In this document: piece after piece, positions 40,697 through 52,357 of the stretch
Layout: every line of letters starts with the position of its first letter
Numbering within the stretch: the stretch's first letter is position 1
Source: Steinernema hermaphroditum
Lineage: Eukaryota; Nematoda; Chromadorea; Rhabditida; Steinernematidae
NCBI GenBank assembly: GCA_030435675.1
Contig: CM059621.1
Span: 6,386,001 to 6,450,000, forward strand
DNA length: 64,000 bases
Direction of reading: 5' to 3'
The notes under the pieces: model-generated
What the model was told of the DNA's origin: nothing
The model's database searches: none
Seen by the model: only the letters and a program-made list of their open reading frames with translations
Program-made: the position numbers and the translations under genes

Positions 40697-42335
40697 ATGC
40701 TCCGCTTGAAGTGTTCCGCTCAGAACTACCCATGGGGTAAAATTGGCGCCGACAGCGAAGTCGCGAAACTGCGCCTGGAGGCCATCGAAGCCGACAAGCC
40801 GTACGCTGAGGTAAACAGTGTAGACAGCGCCTACTTCCAGACGCTAGACATTGCAGAATGCCTCGTGGGTTTTGTGTACCAGATGCTGGTGTCTAGCGTC
40901 TGGTGTCTGGAGGCATACATAGTCTGCCATTTCCAGACATTAGACACTGTGGGGAACAGTTGACCTCTTGCGTCTGGTGTCTCGAAATGAGGCGTCTGGG
41001 CATGATCTCTGAATGCTACAAAGAAACACTCTTTTAGCTATGGATGGGAGTTCACCCAAACGGGCCTTCGAAGATCGCGGAGACCGGAGATTCGCTACAG
41101 GAGTACATCTCGAAGCACCCCGAATCGCTCGGAAGCCACGAGCAGGGCACCCTTCAGTTCCTCTTCAAAGTTCTCTCCGTGAACAAGGCGCTCTCCGTCC
41201 AGTCCCACCCAACTAAGGTACGCCAAGTTCCCACATAAACGTCTACCTACCTTTTAGGAACAAGCCAAGGAGCTCCACGCGAAAGACCCGAACAACTATC
41301 CTGATCCGAACCACAAGCCCGAGATGGCTATCGCCCTCACTGATTTCCAGCTCCTCTGTGGATTCCGGAAGCCCGCGGAGATTCACCAGAACATATCGTC
41401 GAATCCCGAACTGAAAGAGCTTCTTCCAGCACAGGAACTAGAGAATCTGAAGGAAGGGAAAGAACAGGATTCCAAGAAAGCGCTCAAAGTGCTTTTCACG
41501 CACATGATGAATGCTCCAGTTGATGAAGTGAGGAAAGCGATCACCGATATGATCAAGAGGCTCTCTAATAGTAAACTAAATCCCGTGTGCTCGTATATGT
41601 TGCAATTTTCAGACGCCTCTCGAACTCAGCTGGAAGATCTTCTGATTCGACTCGACCAGGCATATCCAGGTGGAGACGTGGGTGTCTTCGCTCCTCTTTG
41701 GCTGAACTACTTCACGTTGAAGCCAGGGGAATCAACCTTCCTAGGGCCGAACGAACCTCATGCGTATCTGTTCGGAGGTACGATCTTTTCAATCGGCTCA
41801 AGCCTAGACATCACCGTGGAGTGATCTTAGCAGATAAACTCGCAAACTGCATGACCATTGTCCTCAAAATGCACTTTGGTGGCGCATCTCTGATTAACTG
41901 TTTAGACTGCATCGAATGCATGGCATGTTCCGACAACACGATCCGTGCCGGCCTGACGCCCAAGTACAAGGACGTCGCCACGCTGTGCTCCAATCTCACC
42001 TACCGAATGGGAGAGGCGCCATATTTCAGGTCTCAGAAGATCGCTGACGGCGTAGTGGAATACGCCCCTCCAGTCCCCGAATTTGCCGTTCAGGAGATCA
42101 CTGTCAGTCAATTAGCTTTCGCCTCCAGCTAATTAATCGTTTTCAGGCCACCAGTAGCATTCCTGCCGTCGGAGCAAGCAGCATCCTCATCGTCGTCGCC
42201 GGATCTGCCAAGATCGCCGGATCCGAGGCGACCACCGGCTTCGTCTACTTCACACCGGCGAACCTTGGCGACTTGAGCGTCTCCGAAACGAGCGCCGATT
42301 TCAAGGCATTCCGCGCCTTCACTCCACGCCCCTAG
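40697..42335 (+). CDS. MPI: Mannose-6-phosphate isomerase (phosphomannose isomerase, type I)
   Basis: Six exons (40697-40810, 41038-41217, 41258-41570, 41613-41777, 41906-42102, 42147-42335) give 385 aa starting MLRLKCSAQNYPWGKIG. It interconverts fructose-6-phosphate and mannose-6-phosphate, supplying GDP-mannose for glycosylation. The zinc site is intact: Gln and His in LSVQSHPTK, Glu in NHKPEMAIAL and His in GPNEPHAYLFG. Other family motifs are YPWG near the start, ELWMGVHPNGPSK, LLCGFRKPAEI and IECMACSDNTIRAGLTPKYKDV. The protein is somewhat shorter than human MPI (423), mainly in the C-terminal beta domain. It follows the amine oxidase gene by 197 bp, possibly co-transcribed. Confidence 0.95.
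40837..40903. repeat. Perfect 14-bp inverted repeat in intron 1 of MPI gene
   Basis: CCAGACGCTAGACA (40837-40850) pairs perfectly with TGTCTAGCGTCTGG (40890-40903) over a 39-base loop. A third diverged copy, CCAGACATTAGACA, lies at about 40933, and GCGTCTGGTGTCT near 40969. The host intron (227 bp) is unusually long for this gene. Confidence 0.55.
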
Positions 42336-42429
42336 TTTCACTTTTCTGAACAGATCCGTAGCTTTAAACGCTCCTAGAGCTTAATCTTCTTTATGACTAT
42401 AGTATTATTAAATTATTAAGTCTCACAGG

Positions 42430-45400
42430 CTAGGAGAGGAATGTCGGCGACAGTACACTGGCCATGAGGGTACTCTCCGTCAGAACTGAGGGAGAGGCAA
42501 CACTCGGGGACAGGATGGCGCCCCCAAGGGTTTGCGGAGAGAGGACGTCCGGGCAGAGGACGTAGGGGCTCAGAATGAGCGGACTGAGGATGTAGGGGTT
42601 GATGACGTTGGGAGAGAGGATGTAGGGGTTGAGGATGAAGGGTGCCATGACAATGGGCGTGAGCACGTAAGGCGACAGTAAGTAGGGCGAGACGATGAAA
42701 GGCATCGCCACGGCGGGACTTAGCACAAAAGGACCGAGGACGGAGGGGTTGAGGAGGAGAGGGGAGAAGATGTTGGGCGAGAGTACGGTAGGCCCGAGGA
42801 CGCTGAGACCGAAGACCGGGGCAAACATGTAGGGGGCGAGTACGGTGGGTGAGAGGACGGAGATCGTCTTCCAGGTCGGGAAAATCGCTCTCATCGTCGC
42901 ATCGTCGAAGGTTCTCTTGGCGCGGTGGTGGTACTCAGTCTCCGAGATGTTGTGGGCGATGAGTTCGATGCGTTTCCAGAGGGCCTGCTCGCGTTGGGCG
43001 TTCGTTTGGTTACTGTAGGCATCGATGTCGAAGTTCACGTCATTGGGGTGTTTGATGCCTGAATGAGTAAAAGGCCATGACGAGACGTTCAGATTAGGAG
43101 AACCCACCGTGGTCGCTGTAGATCTTCTCGATCTGATGCCTCTCCATAAAAGTGAAGCCTCTGTTGTCCAGCTCCTTGTTCTGTCGTCTGTCGAACGTGG
43201 TGTGGAGAGCCTTGAAGGCACTTGTGAGGCGATTCGTCACCTCGAAAAGTTCGCCTTCCATGCCTGAAGAACGTCGACATAAACGCCCATATTTTTCGCT
43301 TACCCAAGAAGTTCAGATTCTTCAAGATCTCCAGCGCAGTGTCTACCGTATCCCTCGCCCCCGACACCTCCATGATCGTTTCGATTACCGTCTTCCGATC
43401 AGATTCGTCCATTCCGGTCGCCTCGAGGATCTTCGGAATCGAGGCGATCTCGCCTTCGGAGTCGTCCTTGTAGAAGGAGAGGATCGAAGGTGAAAGAGGT
43501 CTGTTGCCGCCTTTCATCTTGTCAGGCATGATGGGGGCGAAGCGAGGACTCAGAAGACTCAGATTCTGGGAGCCCTTCTTCCGGTTGTTCGAGAGGACGT
43601 TGGCCAAGTCAGCCGCCCTCGTCATCAGGTTGTCAGGCCTATTCCTAGGCTTCGACGGTTCTTCGTTGCCCAACACGATGTCGTAGAGCCTCATCTCGTA
43701 GACCTTAGCGCCTGGCTGAGACTTTTTAGCGTCCATGTTCTTCTTCAGGTCTTGCAAGAGGTCGTAACTCTTCGCCCACCCTCCCGGAGTGTAGTCAGAG
43801 TCGTTTAAGCGTGTTATCCTGGTGATTAGATTGGAGACCCGCTTGATGGGAGAGGATGGAACAGGCTGCAGAAGGGAGTCGAGACGGTCTTGTTGTTTCA
43901 CTTTTATTTTCTGAATCCGAGAAATAGTTTGTGATCTGATAGTGTGATTCTACCTGCTCCTCTTTTACCAGATCATCGCCTACCAATCGATACGGACTTC
44001 TCTTAGGACGTTTCTTTCCGCGGTACTTGTCCAGCCTCCATCCTTTTCGAGGTTTCCTTGCTTTCGCTTTCATGAGGCATCGTGCCCCGTAGCTGAGATC
44101 TCCTTGGTCGGGAATCACGTCCAGGCATCGGGCCAGCTCTGTTTGGCCTTCTAAAAGCGAGATCCTATATCTTTTGCTCCACAATTCAGAATGCAATTCT
44201 CTCTAGTTGTTTTATGAATGGACATCATACCCAAGTAAAATCTTTAACATTTTATACCAGTTTGACTGGATCAATTCTAGAGTTGTCGAAATTTAAAGGT
44301 AAACTGGGATTTCTTAATATGTGTACTGATTCGGAATTTATACCATAGAAACCTTCCATCTGAGAAATCGTCCAACAACAATCAAGACGTCTATTAGGGA
44401 ACTGACGCTAACTCAAAATGCAGACTCAGCCCATGAAATTCCATATTATGGTTTGCGAACTGTTCCCTGTAATTGATCGATTGTTTAAAAAACCTATGGT
44501 AAACAACGGAACTAATGTTGTTAGGGCTATTCTCAATCCTCCAAAGGTTTTCCTATCCTGTTATCTTTTTTCTCACACACTTTTTTTCACAACCAATAGT
44601 CGGAGATGTTGTCGTCGCAACCAGTCGTCGACGACCATTTTTCTCTTGTTCAATTTCAATTCTGCAGAATGCTGTCTATTGTCTACAATACCTGTCTGCG
44701 CAACCATCAGTGAAACCTTGTAGAAGATTACAGTCTACAGCATAGACAGAATAGCGAAGGGCCCTTGCAGATCGTCATCCGGGTTTTTTTTGTGCGTGCC
44801 ACCAATGTGGGTCAGTCACCTTGCGCTGTTATGTCGTCTTGTACGGTGAATAAAGATTAACCGTTGGATGTCCTCTTTGCCAGTAAAATCGGCAGCTATC
44901 GGGAACGGGAACGTACCAAGCTGCGTAGACCAGAAAACGATTTGATTTGTTCAAAATGAATAAACTTTTCGAGCGAGACCCGTCACCGATTGGTTCCAAA
45001 TTGGTTTTTCTTAAAACACATAATTGATAGACACATAATTGATTGAAGAAAGGTCAATAAATGGATGTAGGTCCTCTATTAATGTACTTGTTTGTACTAA
45101 AAAATGTACTAAAAACCTTCTCAAAAGAAAGCACAGCTTTGCTTAATGTGTTATGTAAACAGTTTGATGAAGCAGCTGCATTGCAGCAAGTAAAGAAGTG
45201 GATTACAGCAAGTAGAGAATGATAATGTCTTTTAGAGTGCTTTTAAGACATGTGTGCATTAGCATATAGTTGGCCTCGAAATTGCAATTCCTATGACACT
45301 CGTTCTCGTTGTACCTATCTATTCTGGTTCCTTCCTTTCTTTAGAAAGAAATGTTCGCTGGAAAAAAAGGTTAAGGCTGTGTATTCTTTATGAACTTTTC

Positions 45401-47470
45401 TTTCATTGCTGTCCATTACGTGGCTCACTCTGTTATTCCCCCACCTACCTTTTTCCAACTTCCAGTAGAGCTCCTTTCCGAGCTGACCCATGAGCGCCTT
45501 GATGGAGGTGTGGTACCACGCGGTGTGTAGGCGGTGCACCGAGTCATAACTCTGTTTGCTGAGACGCACTTTTTCGAAGCGCTGGGAGGTGGTTGCAGAC
45601 GGCGTCAGCTCCGCGCGCGCGACATCTGAACGGCGGCGATGATGGATGGCTACGCGGACGCGGGAGGAGAAAGGATTCGGGGGCGTTTAAACAGTTCAAA
45701 TTGTTACAACACACACGTGAACGTAATTCGGGTGGTTTTTGGATTTTGGACTTCACTTGATTTCACTACGTCGCCTACTTGGTTCATAGAACCGATGACG
45801 ACAGTCGTCTTTGAACCGCGACGGTTTCAAGAATTTATGACTACCCCGTTTACGCAGAAATGTAGACCACATGCACTCGTTTACTACGGTATGTTCTCAT
45901 GACCCACAGGTGCAAAAAGAGGACAAGGATAAACGGGTTCGCAGTACGAGAGGAGCAAACACCGGAAGTTCTATTTGGTTCCAGTATCCCATACACATTT
46001 TGATTCTTGGATCAAACACTAAAATTATAACAACAGGTTTATTTTCGAATAGACGAATTTTCATGCTGTGGTTGGCACGAGTTTAAAGGACATCGATTCT
46101 ATACAGTATCCACTTTTGAACATCTTAGTATCAATTTCAGATGGAAGGTTGAAGTGAAACGGCTTTCTAATGTAAAAACACTTTTGCATTAAAACAAGTA
46201 TATAAAATAAATGAAATTAAAATAAACAAACAATTATATTTTTTATTAAAAAAGCAGTGTTATTCTAGAAGATAATTCTACAGGATACTTCAAACAGCAT
46301 CCGGATTACCTATTTTCTTATTTTTCCGATGCGATTTTTTGCCATCAATTTTCGACGTTTGAAGTGGGCCGGCCTTTTCAGTGTATAAGACTCACTTTTT
46401 TTACATTGAAGCAAATCTTTAAAACAAGCTAAATCGCCACTGAATGTGTGCCACTCTATAAATCAAAATTCTAGGTTGATTACTGCATGCATTTCTGAGT
46501 TTTGACACCTAAAAGTGTGTTTGGAATATTTCCGACGGAAATGATATCTTCAGAACGGACAAATGTCGGTTAGTTCCTGTCTAGACAGTCTATTCAGCAG
46601 ATATATGCAAATAATCCGTCTATAGTACTCATTTGAGACAGAAATACTGAATGAAAACGGTTGTGGTTGTCAATAAGATGTGCTTGCTTACACTTAGGAA
46701 GTGGACGCACTTGATTGTCAACTACCACTGTGCAAGGTCATACGACCTCAGAAGAATGCGATAGCTCGTACAGTGTAGATCCAAAATTTGCATTTCCCTT
46801 ATTCCTAGAAAAGGTTTTGAGTCAGATTTCGGTGATTTGGATATAGCCAGGAAACTGCGCTACTATAGAACATTTGATATCGTCTTGTCATGTTGCGAAC
46901 CAATGATTTGTAGAAGAAGACCACCGGTACAGTTAATTGACAGATAAGAGAACGCTCCTTTGGCGAACTTTCTCTGGGCGTATCCGATTTGCGTGCTAAA
47001 CAGTGAACTTTCTAGTCTAAGAAGCACTGTAAAAGTGTTCCAAAGAGAATTGCCCTTGGAGCACTTCTGAGGTGGACATTGCTTTATGATTCACGCATCT
47101 CTGTGACAGTTTAGCCCTGCACAAAGTGTTTTCCTCTCAAAAATTATGCAAAAACTGAGTTTTTAGTAACTTTAAGACCACAAGACCCAATGGGCCGTAG
47201 AATGAAACAACGATGTATTTTTTTTATGCATGTCCTATCCCCGGCGATGTACGGTACAAAAGCCCCATTGCTCTGACCTTAATAAATCTCAAAATCGTCT
47301 AAAAACTCGGATCGCGCGATTTTAGTCCGACGAATATTTCCTTCCAACAAAATCGGAGAAGGCCAAAGACCGAAAGCGAAACACCAGTTGAGTGTGGATT
47401 CCTTACCTGCAGCGGCGCACACAAAGAGGAGCAGCGCGGGGAGAAGAGAGACGCGGACGGGCTGCAGCAT
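42430..47470 (-). CDS. MLT-10-like moulting-cycle secreted protein
   Basis: Six exons (47470-47407, 45625-45449, 44150-43954, 43910-43304, 43263-43108, 43058-42430) join in matching phases to 609 aa. Exon 1 encodes a signal peptide (MLQPVRVSLLPALLLFVCAAA). Then come a charged N-terminal region, the two-Cys motif LARCLDVIPDQ...YGARCLMKA, a long middle region (LSLLSPRFAPIMPDK, ILEATGMDESD) and a C-terminal half built from about 20 repeats of the type LSP.VL.P.(V/I)L. This is the hallmark of the nematode MLT-10 family, which is expressed cyclically in hypodermis and needed for cuticle replacement. Introns 1 (1781 bp) and 2 (1303 bp) are far larger than the rest and hold no genes I can support. 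The exon 1 and exon 2 assignments rest on phase and composition and are less certain (about 0.75) than exons 3-6. Confidence 0.88.
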
Positions 47471-47891
47471 CGCAGCAGCATCGGAGGATTCATCCCCGGC
47501 GGATTCGGAAACTGTCTTATACTCGAGTCGCCCTAATCCAGGACGCGCCGCAATCGATCAATCATTTTGCGGCGAGCAGGAGAGTGTCAAAATGTTGCCG
47601 AGAGGCGTGTGGAACCCAAATCCGAGGAGCTCCGCCGGTGAAAAGAAGCGATTATTTATGTAGCGTTACACTTTCTCCACGATGACGCCGGAGTGCGTCG
47701 TTGGACCGTGGGAGTGATGGCGTCATCAGAGCGAAGGTCAGATACCGACCGAGGCGCGCTGAGTGCAAGTTTCAGGAGATCGACGGTTTTTTGGTTTGCA
47801 GCAGACGAAAGAGTTCAAAGAGACGTCCGATCGGATTCCCGTCACTCACGTTTATCGCGCTAAACAATCATTAAAAGCAAAAAGACTTCGT
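47471..47891. other. Intergenic region between MLT-10-like gene and Cys-rich membrane protein 2
   Basis: Promoter region of the MLT-10-like gene plus the 3' flank of the next gene on the same strand. It contains GC-rich stretches and GATGACGCCGGAG/GATGGCGTCATC elements near 47681-47728. No coding seen. Confidence 0.45.
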
Positions 47892-49321
47892 TCAATAGTT
47901 GTCTTCGCCGTCCTGGTTCAGGTCGAGCTTCACTTCTTCGCAGCTGCCGCGCTCGACATAGTTGCAGAAACGATAATCCCACGGCCAACCTTCGCGAAGG
48001 GTGTCCAGATTGCGCGAGCAGCGGATCAGCTTCTGCTTCTTCATCCAGTGAGTCCTCACTCGGCATCGAGGGCACACTGCGAAGAGTTCGTTCGCGAAGA
48101 TTGTCTGACCTTTATTTTCCAGTGTTAGATTCAGTTTCGGCACCTGAAACAAGGAAATTAGTGGCGGATCTTCAGAACAGTCATTCAAGACCGAAAATTC
48201 AAATAGTCCCCCAAAAAAAGCTCGGGTTCCAAACTACCTCCATTATCACTGAACAGGAGCCACTCAAAACGAAAATGGTGTTCGGTGAGGTGCTACATGG
48301 ATGGAATTGATACCATTCTCGAAATCGCCTTTCAGAAACAGAAGCTATGTGTTCAGCCTGACGTTCTGAACACGAACAAGGGCGATATCTCTAGCGAGAA
48401 TTACAATATCATGTACAAAATGGTAATTACAGTCAAAACACTCCATCAAACGCTTGGACTAGTCTTAAATTCCAATCTCCGCCGACCACTATTCTTGATG
48501 TGATTGTTCCAACCTTTATTTCCGTAACTGGCGCCACGTGGTGCTTCCTCATGTATCCGTGGTTCTTTCCAAGACAGGCGGTTTCGATCAGTGATGAGGG
48601 AGTCCAGTTTCCTTTTTGGGATTCTCCGGATGTCACGCACATCTGCTCCGAACATGGAAACAGCTCAAACTTGTCATGACAGCTCGCCATGTCCTGCTGC
48701 TTTTTGACGAGCGGCACTGCGCGGAAGATGAGTGCATCGCTGTCACACCGATACTTGCACTCGCCCTGGAAATTCATTCGTTATTTTTCTGAACAAAACG
48801 TAAATTACCTTACCGTGTTAAAGTAGAACTGGTCGTAAGTGTTATTTGTCTGGTAATCGCAGTGGAGTAGCGTTCGTTCATTCTTCTTTTCAGCGTAGAT
48901 TTCGTCGTGTTTCTGCAGAATCGCCTTTTTACCCTAAGAACACACTAAATCATAAAAAGTCCGATAAATTAACCTACCAACTGCGTGTTGAACTGATTCA
49001 AAAGTGCGGTTCCAGCGAAGAAAAACCCAACAGCCAGGCCGATCTGAAACAAACGTATTTTTCGCGCTACTCTCACACTAACCTCGATGAAGAAGACGAT
49101 GTAGCACGGACGACGGCGAAGAATGAATCGAAAGAAGCGCTCCTTCCGCTTTCGACGGCGCTCGGCGCTGTTCTGAAAAGCGCGCGAACCTACCGTACCC
49201 CACAAAAACAGAGAATCCCTACGTGGCGCGACTTTCCGGGCGTGAACTTCTGGAGGATTGGCGACACGCCTGATTGACTGACACTGACGGAACCGGACAC
49301 GGTTCCCTGCTTCGGAGCCAT
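47892..49321 (-). CDS. Cys-rich type II membrane protein, CPxCR/EGWP family, paralogue 2
   Basis: Six exons (49321-49223, 49172-49083, 49043-48978, 48933-48814, 48765-48514, 48143-47892), all junctions phase 0, give 292 aa starting MAPKQGTVSGSV. A basic head (ERRRKRKERFFRFILRRRPC) leads into one membrane anchor (YIVFFIEIGLAVGFFFAGTAL, about residues 54-74). The ectodomain has about a dozen Cys and repeats the signatures of the gene at 33617: CLGKNHG, AVCPRCRVRTHW, CSRNLDTLREGWPWDY and CNY. The tail is acidic (DLNQDGEDNY). Similarity covers the anchor and the last 110 residues; exon structures differ. It starts 160 bp after the stomatin stop on the same strand, so co-transcription is possible. 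Function unknown. Confidence 0.85.
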
Positions 49322-49480
49322 CGCCACCGTTCGACAACACACAGAGAAGGGAAATAAGTTAGTTTATTCGATCGGTCAGACAGAGTCAGACGCTAAAAGG
49401 TCATCGAGACGAAGCTGGACGAGACGAGACGGAAGCGGTCGGACGGTGGAGGGGGCAGTTTGGGCTCTGGTGGCTGGAGG

Positions 49481-52357
49481 TTAGCCTATGAAATGCTTGA
49501 CCAGTTCCACCGGCAGTGGGAAGATTATCGTCGAGTTCTTCTCGGCTCTGCAAATAGAGCAAATGGTTTTCTCGAACACAGTATGATATGAATAGTCTGC
49601 TAAGGACCGATTCATAATGACTTTCGAGGGAGAGTTCATTTTAGGGAGACTTTCCATTGAAAAATACGCCCACACACGATGGTTCGCTACGAAACTTTGC
49701 GTGTGTGCGTCTTGTTTCGAAAGGAGAGTAACGCTGAAATGGATTACGGTAGCGGGGAAAACAATTTTTGAGTCGACTTTTTTCGTTGTTTCTCGTGGCG
49801 GTCCGACGGGCCAAAATCGCCAGCCTAGACAAACAGACATCGAATTGTCTATGTGGACATTATCGGTGTCTACTGTCCTGTCTAGAATTAATTTTTGGCA
49901 CCGTTCCTAATGTTAAATTTGCTTAAGTATGCTCATATCCCAAAATGATAATCACTGCGGATAGACTAGCCCGAAACGTTTTCGGAGAAATCAGCGCGTT
50001 TACTACTTCTCTGACCATTAATGGTCATGATGATCGATAAACTTACGCGACGCTGTTCAAAGTCTGCAGATATCGGAGCTGCAGGGCGGCCGGTGACTGC
50101 GCGATGATGGAAGCGGCCTCGCGGAGGGACTTCGACGCCAGCTGTTCTCCTTCGGCGGCGATCACCTTCGCGCGCGCCTCTCGCGTCGCCTCGGCTTCGG
50201 CGGCCATCGCTCTCTGGAGCTGGATGGGCAAGCGGACGTCCTTACTAAACAGTCACCCTTTTACATCCATCGAAGTGACTTTCTGTACATTTCCACGCGT
50301 TCCACCTTGATGCCCCAACTCTCGGTGGCCTCGTCGAGGAGCGTCTGCATACAGGAGGCGATGTTGTCACGGTCGGAAAGGATCTCCGACAGATTCCGCA
50401 TGCCCAGCATGTTCCTGAGAGTCGTCTGCGCCAGTAGTCTCGTCGAGTGGTGTGCGTTCTCCACGTTCGCCACGGATACGGTAGCGTTGCAGACGCGGTA
50501 GTAGACGACGGCGTCGACGGAGACCGTCACCGAGTCTTTCGTCAGAATCTGCACGGGTACTTATGGTTAAGGGAAGGTCGACAAAAGGGAGTTACTTCTT
50601 GTGGCGGCACATTGAAGGATACGGTACGTAAATCGACTTTTGTATACGACTCTATACAGGGCATGACGAAGAATATGCCGGGGCCTTTCGCGCCACCGCC
50701 TATCAGTCGACCGAGACGGAATATTACCGCTCTTTCGTACTCCTGAACGACCTGAAATGAAAAGTTAGTTGGTGTAGAATAGGAAACGACATCCAATGTT
50801 CGGGTTTGAGTTGATACAAGGACTCTATGTAAACGAATGATCTTTTGGATTGTGAAACTACGCCCAATTTATCGTCTTTTACGGTACGGACTTGGTCATT
50901 TTATTTCTATTCTTTACTCGTGTTGTTGTTATCGATTTTTTAAAAGAAAAAGCAAAGAACTCCCAAAGGGGTACCATTCTCCACAAACATCCAACAGAGT
51001 CTTCCATTGAATTTTGAGTGTTGTTTTCCGATTCGCAATTGAGGCAATATCATAGGACTTAAACTACACCCTCAAGCACAAAAGTTTGCCTCAACTTCAC
51101 TCCATTATTAACATATAAACTGCAGCTGCATAGCGAGCATATGGCCTTTTAGTGAAAAACGCTTCGGGCCCATATGCTCCATTGATAAAGCGATGGTCGT
51201 TGAGCGTTTGGTTGTTCCGCACAAGTTGCTCGTTTTAAGGGTTCAATCAACAAAGAAGCATCTTGCAGTGAGAGCTCTCCGATGCATCATAGCAAGCAGA
51301 TGTAGTTCACAATCCCATGTGCATAGCGAGTTGAATATGACTAGTTTTAAGGGAAAAGTTCAAGAAACTCATACATAAAAAAGATATAAAAGGAAAATCA
51401 TTTTGCGATTGTTATGGCAGGTTCGAAGTACGGCAATGTGACGATGTTTTCCTTAAGCATGTAAATGTTATGGATAACTATGATAGTTATGCCAACGAAC
51501 AGTACAGTGGCAATGAAATTTCAAAGTGGCTAACGAGGAAGGTCCCTAAAGAAGTGGTAAACACCGATTTGGCCGACAGTAGAACTTTGGACGTCTCCAA
51601 AGAGTCAAGCGTCGTCCTCTTTCTACATTTCAAGGCTTAAAAAGGGGCCAATTCTCCAAGAGTCCTAGATAGTATGACCACTACAAAAGGCCATCACCAT
51701 CGGAGAGATTTTGATCTTTTTGAATGACAATTCTACTTTGATATCTTTGAAGATAACCGAGCGCCTACCTTTATACAAAAACAAATGGAAATGGGAAAGG
51801 TAGTGAGAAAGAGAATCCATGAAAGACACATGAGGAACCATCCACAGAATCCGAGACCCGCATCGTACGCTTCGGCTGCAATGACCGTATAGTATTCATC
51901 CGGAAAGGGTCTACCTGGCCACTTACGATGGGCATTGCTGGGGTAGTAGCTGAGCTTGAGCTGCGCGAGCGACTGTCTCCGCGCGTCGCGCTCCTCCTTC
52001 GCGAAGATTAGCGGATTCAGCGTGAACCTAAACGGACAAGCGGGCATGAAAACGAATGTTCATAGTATATCCAGAGGCGGCAGCCATTCCGGAGCCCATT
52101 TTTTGATGTTTTTTCGAAACTGACTCCACTCCCCGAGGGGCGGCGATAAATCACGCCGCTTATCAACGACTCCAAGTGGGGGACTAACCTTCGACCCATT
52201 CGGGCGCCTGCCGGAGGGCCAGCCGAGAGGGCGCCGGAACTGCCGCGCGCCGCCGAAGGGGCGCCGATCTGTCGGACGTTTCCGCCGTCGTCGTCGCTCT
52301 CCATCAGGCGATCGTTCTCGTGGGGCGACTCGCCGCCCGAGTCCACTGACGAACCCT
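49481..52357 (-). CDS. Stomatin/MEC-2-like PHB-domain membrane scaffold (5' end incomplete)
   Basis: Seven exons (52357-52189, 52027-51927, 51875-51769, 50751-50596, 50548-50289, 50244-50047, 49547-49481). After an acidic N-terminus ([17 protein letters not shown]) comes the monotopic membrane hairpin ([23 protein letters not shown]). It has the characteristic Pro and palmitoylatable Cys and is followed by [114 protein letters not shown] and the end FIG. Close relatives are C. elegans MEC-2, UNC-1 and STO proteins, which modulate DEG/ENaC channels or gap junctions in lipid rafts. Which orthologue this is I cannot decide. Exon 52357 enters in phase 1, so a start exon lies further right; see the candidate at 55720-55768. 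Confidence 0.93.

Noticed and set aside
44158..45448. Open frames within MLT-10-like intron 2
   Set aside because: Short, lacking domains, and inside an intron supported by matching exon phases.
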